64,000 bases of DNA, taken from positions 248,001 through 312,000 of the forward strand of contig CAVXDY010000004.1 of assembly GCA_963760715.1 (NCBI GenBank), given 5' to 3'. This document shows positions 49,914-58,873 of the stretch, in pieces. A program made the position numbers and the translations under genes. The notes under the pieces are model-generated. The model did not search any database. It was not told the DNA's origin and was given only the letters and a program-made list of their open reading frames with translations. The DNA is from CAVXDY01 sp963760715. GTDB taxonomy: Bacteria; Actinomycetota; Thermoleophilia; Miltoncostaeales; Miltoncostaeaceae. The number at the start of each line of letters is the position of its first letter. The first letter of the stretch is position 1.

Positions 49914-52043
49914 CTAGCGGCGGGCCACCGGAACCCGCACCTTCACGCCGGTCGCGCGGGAGGCGCGGGCGCGCATCTGGCTGGTGCCGAGGAAGCGCGC
50001 GCGAACGGTCACGGCCTTCGCCGAGCGGGTCTTCGCCCGCGTGGGCGACACCGTCGCGGCGTAGCGGCACACGCCGCGCACCTTGCGCAGCGACACGGTG
50101 CGCTGGGCGACCACCTTCTTGCCCACCGACGCGCTCACCCGGACCCTGCCGGTGCAGCGGGGCACGGGGCGCACCTTGGGGAGCAGCAGGCGGCCCTCGG
50201 CCTGGATCCGCGACAGGACGCCCCGCCGGGGGAGGCGCCGGACCGTGAGGCTCAGGCTGCGCGGCAGCGGCAGCAGGCGCCGGGCCGCCGCGCCGCCCGA
50301 CCCGGGAACCGTGAGGACCACGACGGCGCGATCGTCCTCGGCCACCCCGTTGCCCGGGGTGGAGGTCGGGTCGAACACCGATGAGGACGCGACCTCGGCG
50401 ACCAGCGGGATGCTGCCCGAGGCGCCGGCGCGCGCCACCAGCCGCAGGGTCGCGGTCTGGCCGGACGCCAGGCTGCCCACGTTCCAGCGGCCCGCGCCGC
50501 CGTCGAAGCCGGCGGGCGCCGCCGACAGCCACGTGAAGCCGGGCGGCGCGGGGATCGACAGCGCGACGCCCGCGGTGGGGTCGGGGCCGGAGTTGGCCAC
50601 CGTCACGGTGAGGCCCACCGAGGCCCCGAGTGACGGGCGCGCGTTGTCGGCGGCGATGGCCACCGTGAGGTTCGCCGCCAGGGGCGGCACGGTCCCGCCC
50701 AGCGGGACCGGCCCCTGGCTCGCGGGCGTCTCGTCGTCCCCCACGTTCTGCTCGTCGCCGTAGCCCAGCCGGCCGCTGCCCCCGAAGCCCCAGCAGCGCA
50801 GGGTCCCGTCGTCCAGCGCCGCGCAGGAGTGGGAGAAGCCCACGGTGATGGCCCGGGCGCTGCGGCCCGAGCCGAGGTTGACCGGGCCCACGTCGCCCGG
50901 GACCTCGGTGTCGCCGATCGAGTTGCTGTCGCCGTAGCCGAGGCGCCCGCTGCCGCCGAAGCCCCAGCAGCGCACGGCGCCGTTGTCGAGGATCGCGCAG
51001 TTGTGGGCGTCGCCGGAGGCGATCGCGATCGCGGTGCGCCCGTCCCCGAGGTTGACCGGAGGAGCGTCGGCGGCGCGGTCGATGTCGCTGTTGTTGCCGT
51101 AGCCCAGCCGGCCGTTGGCCCCGAAGCCCCAGCAGCGCACGGTTCCGTCGTCGAGGATCGCGCAGGTGTGGCCCGTGCCGCCGGACACGGCGACCGCGCG
51201 GTGGCCACCGAGGTCGACGGGGCCCACCTGGCCCGGGGTCTCGTTGTCGCCCACGTCGGCGGTCCCGCCGTAGCCGAGCTGGCCGCTGGCGTTGAAGCCC
51301 CAGCAGAGCAGGCTGCCGTTGTCGAGGATCGCGCAGGTGTGGAACTCGCCCGCGGCGATCGCGCGCGCCGTCCGCCCGGGCCCGAGGTTCACCGGCGCGA
51401 CCTGCCCGGGGGTCTCGTCGTCGCCGATGGAGGCGGAGTTGCCGTATCCGAGGCGCCCGGCCGCGCCGTTGCCCCAGCAGCGGACCGAGCCGTCGTCGAG
51501 GATCGCGCAGGTGTGCGAGGCGCCCGCCGTGATCGCCCGGGCCGTGCGCCCGGGCCCGAGATCGACGGGGGGCGCGGCGGCCGGCGAGAAGATGTTGTTC
51601 TTGTTGCCGTACCCCAGGCGGCCGTTCTCGCCGAAGCCCCAGCAGCGCACGGTTCCGTCGTCCAGGATCGCGCAGGTGTGGAAGTCCCCGGCCGCGATGG
51701 CGCGGGCGTCCCGCCCGGGGCCCAGGTTGACGGGCCCGGCGGCGGCCGGCGCGAGCACGTTGCCGTCGTTTCCATAGCCGAGGCGCCCCGCCACGCCCTT
51801 GCCCCAGCAGCGCACGGAGCGGTCGGAGAGGACCGCGCAGGTGTGCTCCTCGCCGGCGTCGATGTACCCGCCCTGGGCCGAGCGGACGCCCGACGACGCC
51901 TGCTCAGCCGAGGCGATGGAGACGAGGGGGCTGAAGAGGCCGACCAGGACCACCCCGAACACGGCCAGCCACACCCACCGGACGAGGGCTTGGGTCACTT
52001 GGAGTCTTCGTACCACAGTGGTACGGGGCACGTCACCATCCAT
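49914..52043 (-). CDS. surface protein with seven RCC1 repeats and a DUF11 domain
   Basis: 709 residues. One N-terminal membrane/signal segment (WVWLAVFGVVLVGLFSPLV) is followed by seven RCC1-like repeats of about 50 residues, each with HTCAILDDGTVRCWG and GRLGYG. This predicts a seven-bladed propeller with two Cys per blade, likely disulfide-bonded outside the cell. Next come a DUF11-type domain (LTVTVANSGPDPTAGVALSIPAP) and a basic C-terminal domain. Role unknown; adhesion or binding is likely. ATG 52043 or GTG 51998 may be the start. A 17-bp palindrome lies between them. Confidence 0.85.
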   Translation of the reverse strand: MDGDVPRTTVVRRLQVTQALVRWVWLAVFGVVLVGLFSPLVSIASAEQASSGVRSAQGGYIDAGEEHTCAVLSDRSVRCWGKGVAGRLGYGNDGNVLAPAAAGPVNLGPGRDARAIAAGDFHTCAILDDGTVRCWGFGENGRLGYGNKNNIFSPAAAPPVDLGPGRTARAITAGASHTCAILDDGSVRCWGNGAAGRLGYGNSASIGDDETPGQVAPVNLGPGRTARAIAAGEFHTCAILDNGSLLCWGFNASGQLGYGGTADVGDNETPGQVGPVDLGGHRAVAVSGGTGHTCAILDDGTVRCWGFGANGRLGYGNNSDIDRAADAPPVNLGDGRTAIAIASGDAHNCAILDNGAVRCWGFGGSGRLGYGDSNSIGDTEVPGDVGPVNLGSGRSARAITVGFSHSCAALDDGTLRCWGFGGSGRLGYGDEQNVGDDETPASQGPVPLGGTVPPLAANLTVAIAADNARPSLGASVGLTVTVANSGPDPTAGVALSIPAPPGFTWLSAAPAGFDGGAGRWNVGSLASGQTATLRLVARAGASGSIPLVAEVASSSVFDPTSTPGNGVAEDDRAVVVLTVPGSGGAAARRLLPLPRSLSLTVRRLPRRGVLSRIQAEGRLLLPKVRPVPRCTGRVRVSASVGKKVVAQRTVSLRKVRGVCRYAATVSPTRAKTRSAKAVTVRARFLGTSQMRARASRATGVKVRVPVARR
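50740..51880 (-). repeat. coding tandem repeats, seven units of about 150 bp
   Basis: The DNA encoding the RCC1 blades repeats motifs such as GCCCCAGCAGCG and ATCGCGCAG every 150-170 bp. Units 2-6 are closest to each other, suggesting recent internal duplication. Confidence 0.8.
52009..52025. promoter_or_regulatory. 17-bp perfect palindrome
   Basis: CGTACCACAGTGGTACG is a perfect inverted repeat (8-bp arms, 1-nt centre) 11 nt upstream of the GTG at 51998 of the RCC1 protein. If that GTG is the start it is well placed as an operator. If ATG 52043 is used it is coding. Confidence 0.45.
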
Positions 52044-52097
52044 GGCAAGGCGTCTCGGATCGGGCTGAACCGAACGGCCGGGGGCCACCCTACGCAC

Positions 52098-52103
52098 TAC
52101 AAT
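52098..52103 (+). promoter_or_regulatory. -10 box TACAAT, leaderless
   Basis: TACAAT ends 8 nt before the GTG of the acetyltransferase at 52112, with no ribosome site. Confidence 0.55.
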
Positions 52104-52111
52104 CGGCGGCC

Positions 52112-52678
52112 GTGCCGGAGCCGCCCGTGATCCGCCTCGCCGAGCCCGGCGACGCGGCCGCCATCGGGGTGATCTACGACGAGGCCGCGGACGGCGGGCT
52201 CGCCACGTTCGCCACCGGACCCCATCCCGCGGAGGAGCGCCGCGCGTGGCTCGCGGCCCGTGGGCGCAGGGCGCCCGTGTGGGTCGGCGTGATGGACGGG
52301 GAGGTGGTCGCGTGGTCGGCGCTCGCCCCCTTCTCGCACCGCGAGTGGTACGCCGGGGTGGCGGAGTACACGGTCTACGTGGCGGGCCGCCGGCAGGGGC
52401 ACGGCGTCGGGGGCCGGATGCTGGACGCGCTGGTGCGCGACGCGCCGGCGTTCGGCTACTGGAAGCTGGTCGGGATGATCCTGCCGGAGAACACCGCCGG
52501 GCTGGCCCTCGCGCGCAGGAGGGGGTTCCGGGTGGTGGGGACGCACCGCGCCCACGGCCGGCGCGAGGGGCGGTGGCGCGACGTGGCGATCGTCGAGCTC
52601 CACCTCGAGGTGGACGGCACGGGCAACACCCCCGGGGGCCTGCCAGAATCACCCGGGGGGGCGCCCGCGACAAGGTGA
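52112..52678 (+). CDS. GNAT acetyltransferase, phosphinothricin/methionine-sulfoximine type
   Basis: 188 residues: IYDEAADGGLATFATGPHP at the N-terminus, WSALAPFSHREWYAGVAEYTVYV, the acetyl-CoA loop RRQGHGVGGRMLDALV and MILPENTAGLALARRRGFRVVGTH. The family N-acetylates phosphinothricin, methionine sulfoximine or amino acids. Probably a detoxification enzyme; the substrate is not determined. It lies 5 nt upstream of the PDH operon and may be co-transcribed with it. Confidence 0.85.
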   Translation: MPEPPVIRLAEPGDAAAIGVIYDEAADGGLATFATGPHPAEERRAWLAARGRRAPVWVGVMDGEVVAWSALAPFSHREWYAGVAEYTVYVAGRRQGHGVGGRMLDALVRDAPAFGYWKLVGMILPENTAGLALARRRGFRVVGTHRAHGRREGRWRDVAIVELHLEVDGTGNTPGGLPESPGGAPATR

Positions 52679-52683
52679 CGTAG

Positions 52684-53730
52684 ATGGCCAAGGCACGAAC
52701 CCGCCGCGACACTCCGCCGCGGCCGGAGACCGACCTCATGCGAAGCATGTTCGAGTCGATGTGGCTCATCCGGCGCTTCGAGGAGCGCGCGGCCGAGGAG
52801 TACATGAAGGGCCGCATCGGCGGCTTCCTGCACCTCGCGATCGGCGAGGAGGCCGCGGTGGTGGGCTCGATCGCCGCCCTGCGGCCCACCGACCCCATCA
52901 CGTCGACGTACCGCGAGCACGGCCAGACGCTGGCGCGGGGATCCGACCCCGGCGCCGTGATGGCGGAGCTGTTCGGGCGCTCGACCGGCCTCTGCGGCGG
53001 CCTCGGCGGTTCGATGCACCTGATGGACAAGGAGCGCCACTTCTACGGCGGCTACGGCATCGTGGGGGGGTCGATCCCCCTGGCCGTGGGCCTCGGGATG
53101 GCGATCGCCTACCGCGAGGAGACGTCGGTGGCGATGGCGATGTTCGGCGACGGGGCCGTCAACCAGGGCATCCTCGCCGAGTCGATGAACATGGCCGAGC
53201 TCTGGAACCTGCCGGTGATCTTCTTCGTGCTCAACAACCAGTACGGCATGGGCACCGCGGTGGAGCGGGCGTCGGCCGAGACCGACCTGTTCCTGCGCGC
53301 CGAGGCGTTCGGGATGCCGGCGCGCCAGGTCGACGGCATGGACGTGATGGCCGTGCACGCCGCCGTCTCCGAGGCGGCCCGCCTGGCCCGCGACGAGCGG
53401 CAGCCGAGCATGATCGAGGCGATCGCCTACCGGTACCGGGGCCACTCGATGAGCGACCCGGACACCACCCGCGAGGGGTCCGAGAAGGAGCGCTGGCAGG
53501 CGCGCGACCCCCTGGTCACCTTCGAGCGCGTGCTGCTGGGCGAGGGGATCCTCACCCGCGAGGACGCCGACGCCGTGCGCGTGCGGGCCGAGGAGGCCGT
53601 GGCCGCCGCCGCCGCGTTCGCCGAGCAGAGCCCGGAGGTGCCCGAGTCGGAGCTCGCGCGGCACCTCTACGCGCACCCCTGGACCGACGACCCCCGGGGC
53701 GGGGCGGCCATGCCGGGGGAGCCGTCGTGA
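52684..53730 (+). CDS. pdhA: pyruvate dehydrogenase E1 alpha subunit
   Basis: 348 residues. The thiamine diphosphate motif GDGAVNQGILAESMNMAELW ends with the NN in FVLNNQYGMGT. GGLGGSMHLMDKERHFYGGYGIVGGS and the loop YRYRGHSMSDPDTTRE are typical of E1 alpha of the acetyl-transferring type. It decarboxylates pyruvate (or a branched 2-oxo acid) with the beta subunit. First of E1alpha-E1beta-E2-lipB. AAGGTG lies upstream of the ATG. Confidence 0.92.
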   Translation: MAKARTRRDTPPRPETDLMRSMFESMWLIRRFEERAAEEYMKGRIGGFLHLAIGEEAAVVGSIAALRPTDPITSTYREHGQTLARGSDPGAVMAELFGRSTGLCGGLGGSMHLMDKERHFYGGYGIVGGSIPLAVGLGMAIAYREETSVAMAMFGDGAVNQGILAESMNMAELWNLPVIFFVLNNQYGMGTAVERASAETDLFLRAEAFGMPARQVDGMDVMAVHAAVSEAARLARDERQPSMIEAIAYRYRGHSMSDPDTTREGSEKERWQARDPLVTFERVLLGEGILTREDADAVRVRAEEAVAAAAAFAEQSPEVPESELARHLYAHPWTDDPRGGAAMPGEPS

Positions 53731-54764
53731 CGACGGCCAAGGCGACGCCCGCGAGCGCGGCCGCGACCGAGGCTCCCAAGCCGGTCTCCTACCGCGAGGC
53801 CCTCACGCAGGCGATGCGGGAGGAGATGCAGCGCGACCCCGACGTGTTCGTGATGGGCGAGGACGTGGGGCAGTACGAGGGCGCGTTCAAGGTCACGCGC
53901 GGCCTGCTGCGCGAGTTCGGCGAGCGGCGGGTGGTGGACACGCCCATCTCCGAGGCCGGCTTCGTGGGCATCGGCATCGGCGCCGCGATGGCGGGGCTGC
54001 GCCCCGTGATCGAGCTGATGACGGTCAACTTCTCGATCGTCGCGATGGACCAGATCATCAACAACGCCTCCAAGGTGCGGTACATGTTCGGCGGTCAGGT
54101 GTCGTGCCCGATCGTCATCCGCATGCCCGGCGGCGCCGGCCACCAGCTCGCCGCCCAGCACTCCCACTCGCTGGAGGCGTGGTACTCCCACGTCCCCGGC
54201 CTGAAGGTGGTCTGCCCCGCGACTCCCCAGGACGCCAAGGGGCTCCTCAAGGCGTCGATCCGCGACGACGACCCGGTGATCTTCCTCGAGAGCGAGGGGC
54301 TCTACGCCAAGAAGGGGCCCGTCGGCGGCCCGGACGAGCTGGTGCCGCTGGGGCGGGCCGCGGTGCGCCGGCGCGGCGACGACTGCACGGTGGTCGCCAT
54401 CTCGCGCATGGTCTGGACCGCCCTGTCGGCCACCGACGCCCTGGGGAAGGAGGGCATCGAGTGCGACGTCATCGACCCGCGCTCGCTGCGCCCGCTGGAC
54501 CTGGAGACCATCGCGGCCAGCGTCCGGCGCACCGGGCGCGCGGTGATCGTGGAGGAGGGGTGGCCCGAGTGCGGCGTGGCGGCCAACCTGGCCACGCGGA
54601 TCTACGAGACGTGCTTCGACTGGCTCGACGCCCCGATCGAGCGCGTGAGCTCCGCCGACGTCCCCATGCCCTACGCGAAGAACCTCGAGCAGTTCGCCCT
54701 GCCCTCGCCTCCCGACGTGATCGCCGCGGTGCGGCGCCTCGTGGGCACGGGGGGGACGGCCTGA
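53727..54764 (+). CDS. pdhB: pyruvate dehydrogenase E1 beta subunit
   Basis: 345 residues: YREALTQAMREEMQRDPDVFVMGEDVGQYEGAFKVT, DTPISEAGFVGIGIGAAMAGLRP, GAGHQLAAQHSHSLEAWYSHVPG, and the C-terminal EEGWPECGVAANLATRI with LPSPPDVIAAV. It forms the alpha2beta2 E1 enzyme. GTG 53727 overlaps the E1 alpha stop (GTGA). The N-terminal 20 residues are Ala/Thr rich and probably disordered. Confidence 0.93.
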   Translation: MTTAKATPASAAATEAPKPVSYREALTQAMREEMQRDPDVFVMGEDVGQYEGAFKVTRGLLREFGERRVVDTPISEAGFVGIGIGAAMAGLRPVIELMTVNFSIVAMDQIINNASKVRYMFGGQVSCPIVIRMPGGAGHQLAAQHSHSLEAWYSHVPGLKVVCPATPQDAKGLLKASIRDDDPVIFLESEGLYAKKGPVGGPDELVPLGRAAVRRRGDDCTVVAISRMVWTALSATDALGKEGIECDVIDPRSLRPLDLETIAASVRRTGRAVIVEEGWPECGVAANLATRIYETCFDWLDAPIERVSSADVPMPYAKNLEQFALPSPPDVIAAVRRLVGTGGTA

Positions 54765-54765
54765 C

Positions 54766-56164
54766 ATGGCGCCGCTCCTGATGCCCAAGCTGAGCGACAC
54801 GATGGAGGAGGGCACGGTCCTCCAGTGGCTGGTGGCCGACGGCGAGGCCGTGGCCAAGGGGCAGCCCCTGGTGGAGATCGAGACCGACAAGGCCACCATG
54901 ACGGTCGAGGCGCCCGAGGAGGGGACCCTCCACGTGATCGCCGCCGAGGGCGACGCGCGCGCCGTCGGCGAGCCCATCGCCGAGATCGGGGGGGCGGGCG
55001 CCTCCGCTCCGGCGCCCGCGACGCCCGAGCCCGCGGCCGCCGAGGTGGCCGAGGAGGACTCCTCCACCGGCATCCCCACCGCCGACGACGGGACCGCGTC
55101 GGAGATCGGCGCCGAGCTCGGCTCGGAGGAGACCTACCCCGGGGCCCGCGCGGCCGACGAGGCGGAGACGGAAAAGGAGCCCGCGGCGGCCGAGGCCCTG
55201 CAGGACCTCGATCCCGAGCGGCCGGCGCCCGTCCGCGCGAACGGCGGGCGCACGAAGGCCTCCCCCCTCGCGCGGCGCCTGGCCGGCGAGCTCGGGGTGG
55301 ACATCGCGACGGTGCGCGGCACCGGCCCGGACGGCCGGATCGTGCGCGCCGACGTGGAGGCCGCCGCGCGGGGCGACGCGTCGTCCGTGAGGGCGGCGGC
55401 CCCGGCCGCGCCCCCCGCCCCTGCGCGCGAGGCGCCGGCTCCCCGCGCGCCGGCGCCGGCGCCCGCGCCGGCCGCCGCCCCGGGCGAGCGCGTGCCGCTC
55501 ACGCGCCTCCAGCGCACGGTGGCGCAGCGCATGACCGCGTCCACGACCGAGGCGCCGCAGTTCGCGCTCCAGCGCGACGTCGATGCCGTGGAGCTCCTCG
55601 CCCTGCGGCGCCAGCTCGTGGACGCGGCGCGCCGAGGGCGAGGGGCCGAGCGTCAACGACCTGATCGTGAAGGCCGTCGCCATCGCCGCCGCCGAGCGGC
55701 CGGAGGCGGTCAGCCGCTTCGACGGCGACGCCCTGGTGCGCCCGTCCGGCATCCACGTCGGGATCGCGGTGGCCGTGGATCGCGGGCTGCTGGTGCCCGT
55801 CGTGCGCGACGCCGACACCAAGGGGGTGGCGAGGATCGCCGCCGAGGCGCGCGATCTGGCGGCGCGCTGCCGCGACGGCAGCATCCAGCCGCAGGAGCTC
55901 GAGGGCAGCGTCATCTCGATCTCCAACCTCGGCATGTTCGGCATCGACCGCTTCACGGCCATCATCAACCCGCCCGAGGCCGCGATCCTCGCCGTCGGCC
56001 GCGCCGCGCCGCGGGCCGTGGTGCGCGACGGCGCCGTGGTCGCGCGCGCGACCATGACGCTCACGCTGTCCATCGACCACCGCGCGGTCTACGGGGCCGA
56101 CGGCGCCCTCTTCCTCGCCCGCGTCACCGAGCTGCTGGAGCGCCCGGGCGCGCTGGTCCTCTAG
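54766..56164 (+). CDS. pdhC: dihydrolipoamide acyltransferase E2, apparent frameshift
   Basis: The lipoyl domain has EIETDKATMTVEAP (lipoylated Lys about residue 42). An acidic linker, the E3-binding domain (ASPLARRLAGELGVDIATVRGTGPDGRI) and a Pro/Ala linker follow. The catalytic domain begins PLTRLQRTVAQRMTAS. Near 55630 the frame breaks: after LRRQLVDAARR the continuation GPSVNDLIVKAVAIAAAE is one base out of register and runs to 56164. Removing one C (or adding two bases) restores a protein of about 465 residues. The catalytic motif reads DHRAVYGADG (Tyr for the usual Asp), a variant I believe occurs in related E2s. Sequence error is more likely than true loss of an essential enzyme. Confidence 0.85.
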
Positions 56165-56173
56165 GGGCGCGGG

Positions 56174-56866
56174 ATGCGCCCGGGGCTGCTGGTCCGCAGC
56201 GAGCTCGTCGGCTACCGCGAGGCGTGGGAGACGCAGCGGCGGCTCGCCGCCGCCCGCGCCGCCGGCGAGATCCCCGACGTCCTCTGGGTCCTGGAGCATC
56301 CGCCGACCTACACCTACGGCCGCCACGGGCGGCGCGAGGACCTGTTCCTCGGAGACGAGGATCTCGCCGGCTCCGGCGCGGAGGTGGTCGCCAGCGACCG
56401 GGGCGGCCAGATGACCTGGCACGGACCGGGCCAGAGCGTGCTCTACGCGATCTGCGACCTGCGTCCGGCCCGGCGCGTGCGCGGCTTCGTGGACGCCCTC
56501 GTGGGGGCGATGGCCGACGCCGCCGGCCTCCGCGGCGCCGAGGCCGGAGCCGACGCGACCGGCCTCTACGTCGAGGGGCGCAAGCTCGGGAGCGTGGGCA
56601 TCCGGGTGAGCGGCGGCATCACCATGCACGGGCTCGCCCTCAACCGGGATCCCGACCTGCGCTGGTTCCGCGCGATGACCGCCTGCGGCGCGCCGGACGT
56701 GGTGACCACCTCCATCGTGGCCGAGGGAGGGGACGGGGATCGGGAGCGGGTCGAGGACGCGCTCGCGGAGAGCGCCGCCGCCCGGCTGGGCCTCGAGGTC
56801 GATCCCGTCCCGATCGGCGGCCTCGCGTCGCTGACGGTCGCCTCGACGGGCGGCGGCCCGACCTAG
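56174..56866 (+). CDS. lipB: octanoyl-[ACP]:protein N-octanoyltransferase
   Basis: 230 residues: EHPPTYTYGRHG, the signature RGGQMTWHGPGQSVLYAI, the catalytic lysine in GRKLGSVGIRV and the catalytic cysteine in TACGAPDVVTTS. It attaches octanoate to the lipoyl domain of E2, and LipA (not in the window) then inserts sulfur. Its position right after the E2 gene fits that role. ATG 56174 lies 9 nt after the E2 stop. Confidence 0.94.
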   Translation: MRPGLLVRSELVGYREAWETQRRLAAARAAGEIPDVLWVLEHPPTYTYGRHGRREDLFLGDEDLAGSGAEVVASDRGGQMTWHGPGQSVLYAICDLRPARRVRGFVDALVGAMADAAGLRGAEAGADATGLYVEGRKLGSVGIRVSGGITMHGLALNRDPDLRWFRAMTACGAPDVVTTSIVAEGGDGDRERVEDALAESAAARLGLEVDPVPIGGLASLTVASTGGGPT

Positions 56867-56901
56867 ACCTTCCGGCAGTGTCGCCGGGCGGCGGCGTCTC
56901 A

Positions 56902-56907
56902 TAGGGT
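56902..56907 (+). promoter_or_regulatory. -10 box TAGGGT, leaderless
   Basis: TAGGGT ends 8 nt before the ATG at 56916. Confidence 0.5.
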
Positions 56908-56915
56908 CCCGCGCG

Positions 56916-57857
<942 letters not shown>

Positions 57858-57871
57858 GGGCGTCAACGCCC
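57858..57871 (+). terminator. hairpin GGGCG-TCAA-CGCCC
   Basis: A perfect 5-bp stem with a TCAA tetraloop lies immediately after the UXS stop codon. A similar hairpin with the same loop follows the GH26 gene at 60469. Confidence 0.45.
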
Positions 57872-57928
57872 CGGGGCGCGGGGCGGTCGAGCGCGGCGAG
57901 AACCCATCGGACGTCCGAGCCACCCGAC

Positions 57929-58873
57929 ATGTCCACCACCCGCAGCGACACCCTCACGGCCTCCGTGGTGATCTGCGCCTACACCGAGGAGCGCTGGAGC
58001 GAGCTGGTCGAGGCCGCCGAGTCGGCCCGCGCCCAGACGTACCCGCCCGCCGAGACCGTGGTGGTCATCGACCACAACGAGGCCCTCCTGGCGCGTGCGC
58101 GCGAGGCGATCGCCGGCGACGGGGTCGTCGTGGTCGCGAACACCGGGCCGCAGGGCCTGTCGGGAGCGCGGAACGCGGGGGTCGCCGCGAGCACCGGTGC
58201 CGTAGTCGCGTTCCTCGACGACGACGCCGCGGCCGACCCGGACTGGCTGCGGACGCTCGTCGACGCGTACGCCGACGACCGGGTGATCGGCGCGGGGGGA
58301 TCGATCGCGCCACTCTGGGAGTCGGCCGCCCCGCGGTGGTTCCCGTCGGAGTTCCTCTGGGTGATGGGGTGCACGTACCGCGGCCTTCCGGCGTATCCCG
58401 CGTCCGTGAGGAACCTGATCGGCGCGAACATGTCCTTCCGGCGCAGCGCCATCGACAGCGCCGGCGGCTTCCTCTCCGGCTTCGGCCAGGTGGCCGAGGG
58501 CATGCTGCGATGCGACGACACGGAGTTCTGCATCCGGCTCGGCAGGCGCCTCCCCGACGGCGTCATCCTCTACCAGCCGGCCGCCGGCGTGCGGCATCAC
58601 GTCCCCCGGACGCGCGCCTCGTGGCGGTACTTCCGCCGCCGGTGCTTCACGGAGGGATTGGCGAAGGCCCATCTGTCGCGCCTCGCCGGAGCGACCGAGG
58701 GGCTCTCGAGCGAGCGGCGCTACACGCTGCACACCCTGCCGAGCGGGGTCGGACGGGGGATCGCCGAGGCATCGACGGGCCGGGACCTCGCCGGCCTCGC
58801 GCGCTCCGGCGCGATCGTGGCCGGCCTCGGCCTCACCGCGGCGGGCTACGCCCTCGGCCGGCTCCGCAGATGA
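57929..58873 (+). CDS. GT2 glycosyltransferase
   Basis: 314 residues: ASVVICAYTEERWSELVEAAES, QTYPPAETVVVIDHNE, GARNAGVAASTGAVVAFLDDDAA (DDD metal site), IGANMSFRRSAID and DDTEFCIRLGRRLPDG. A hydrophobic C-terminal helix may attach it to the membrane. Related to glucuronosyl- and rhamnosyl-transferases of exopolysaccharide clusters. Its stop overlaps the ATG of the second GH26 gene (ATGA). Confidence 0.85.
   Translation: MSTTRSDTLTASVVICAYTEERWSELVEAAESARAQTYPPAETVVVIDHNEALLARAREAIAGDGVVVVANTGPQGLSGARNAGVAASTGAVVAFLDDDAAADPDWLRTLVDAYADDRVIGAGGSIAPLWESAAPRWFPSEFLWVMGCTYRGLPAYPASVRNLIGANMSFRRSAIDSAGGFLSGFGQVAEGMLRCDDTEFCIRLGRRLPDGVILYQPAAGVRHHVPRTRASWRYFRRRCFTEGLAKAHLSRLAGATEGLSSERRYTLHTLPSGVGRGIAEASTGRDLAGLARSGAIVAGLGLTAAGYALGRLRR

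Noticed and set aside
50740..51880. CRISPR-like regular repeats
   Set aside because: The repeat period is about 150 bp and in frame. It encodes RCC1 blades with conserved HTCAILDDG and RCWG motifs, and there are no short repeats with unique spacers.
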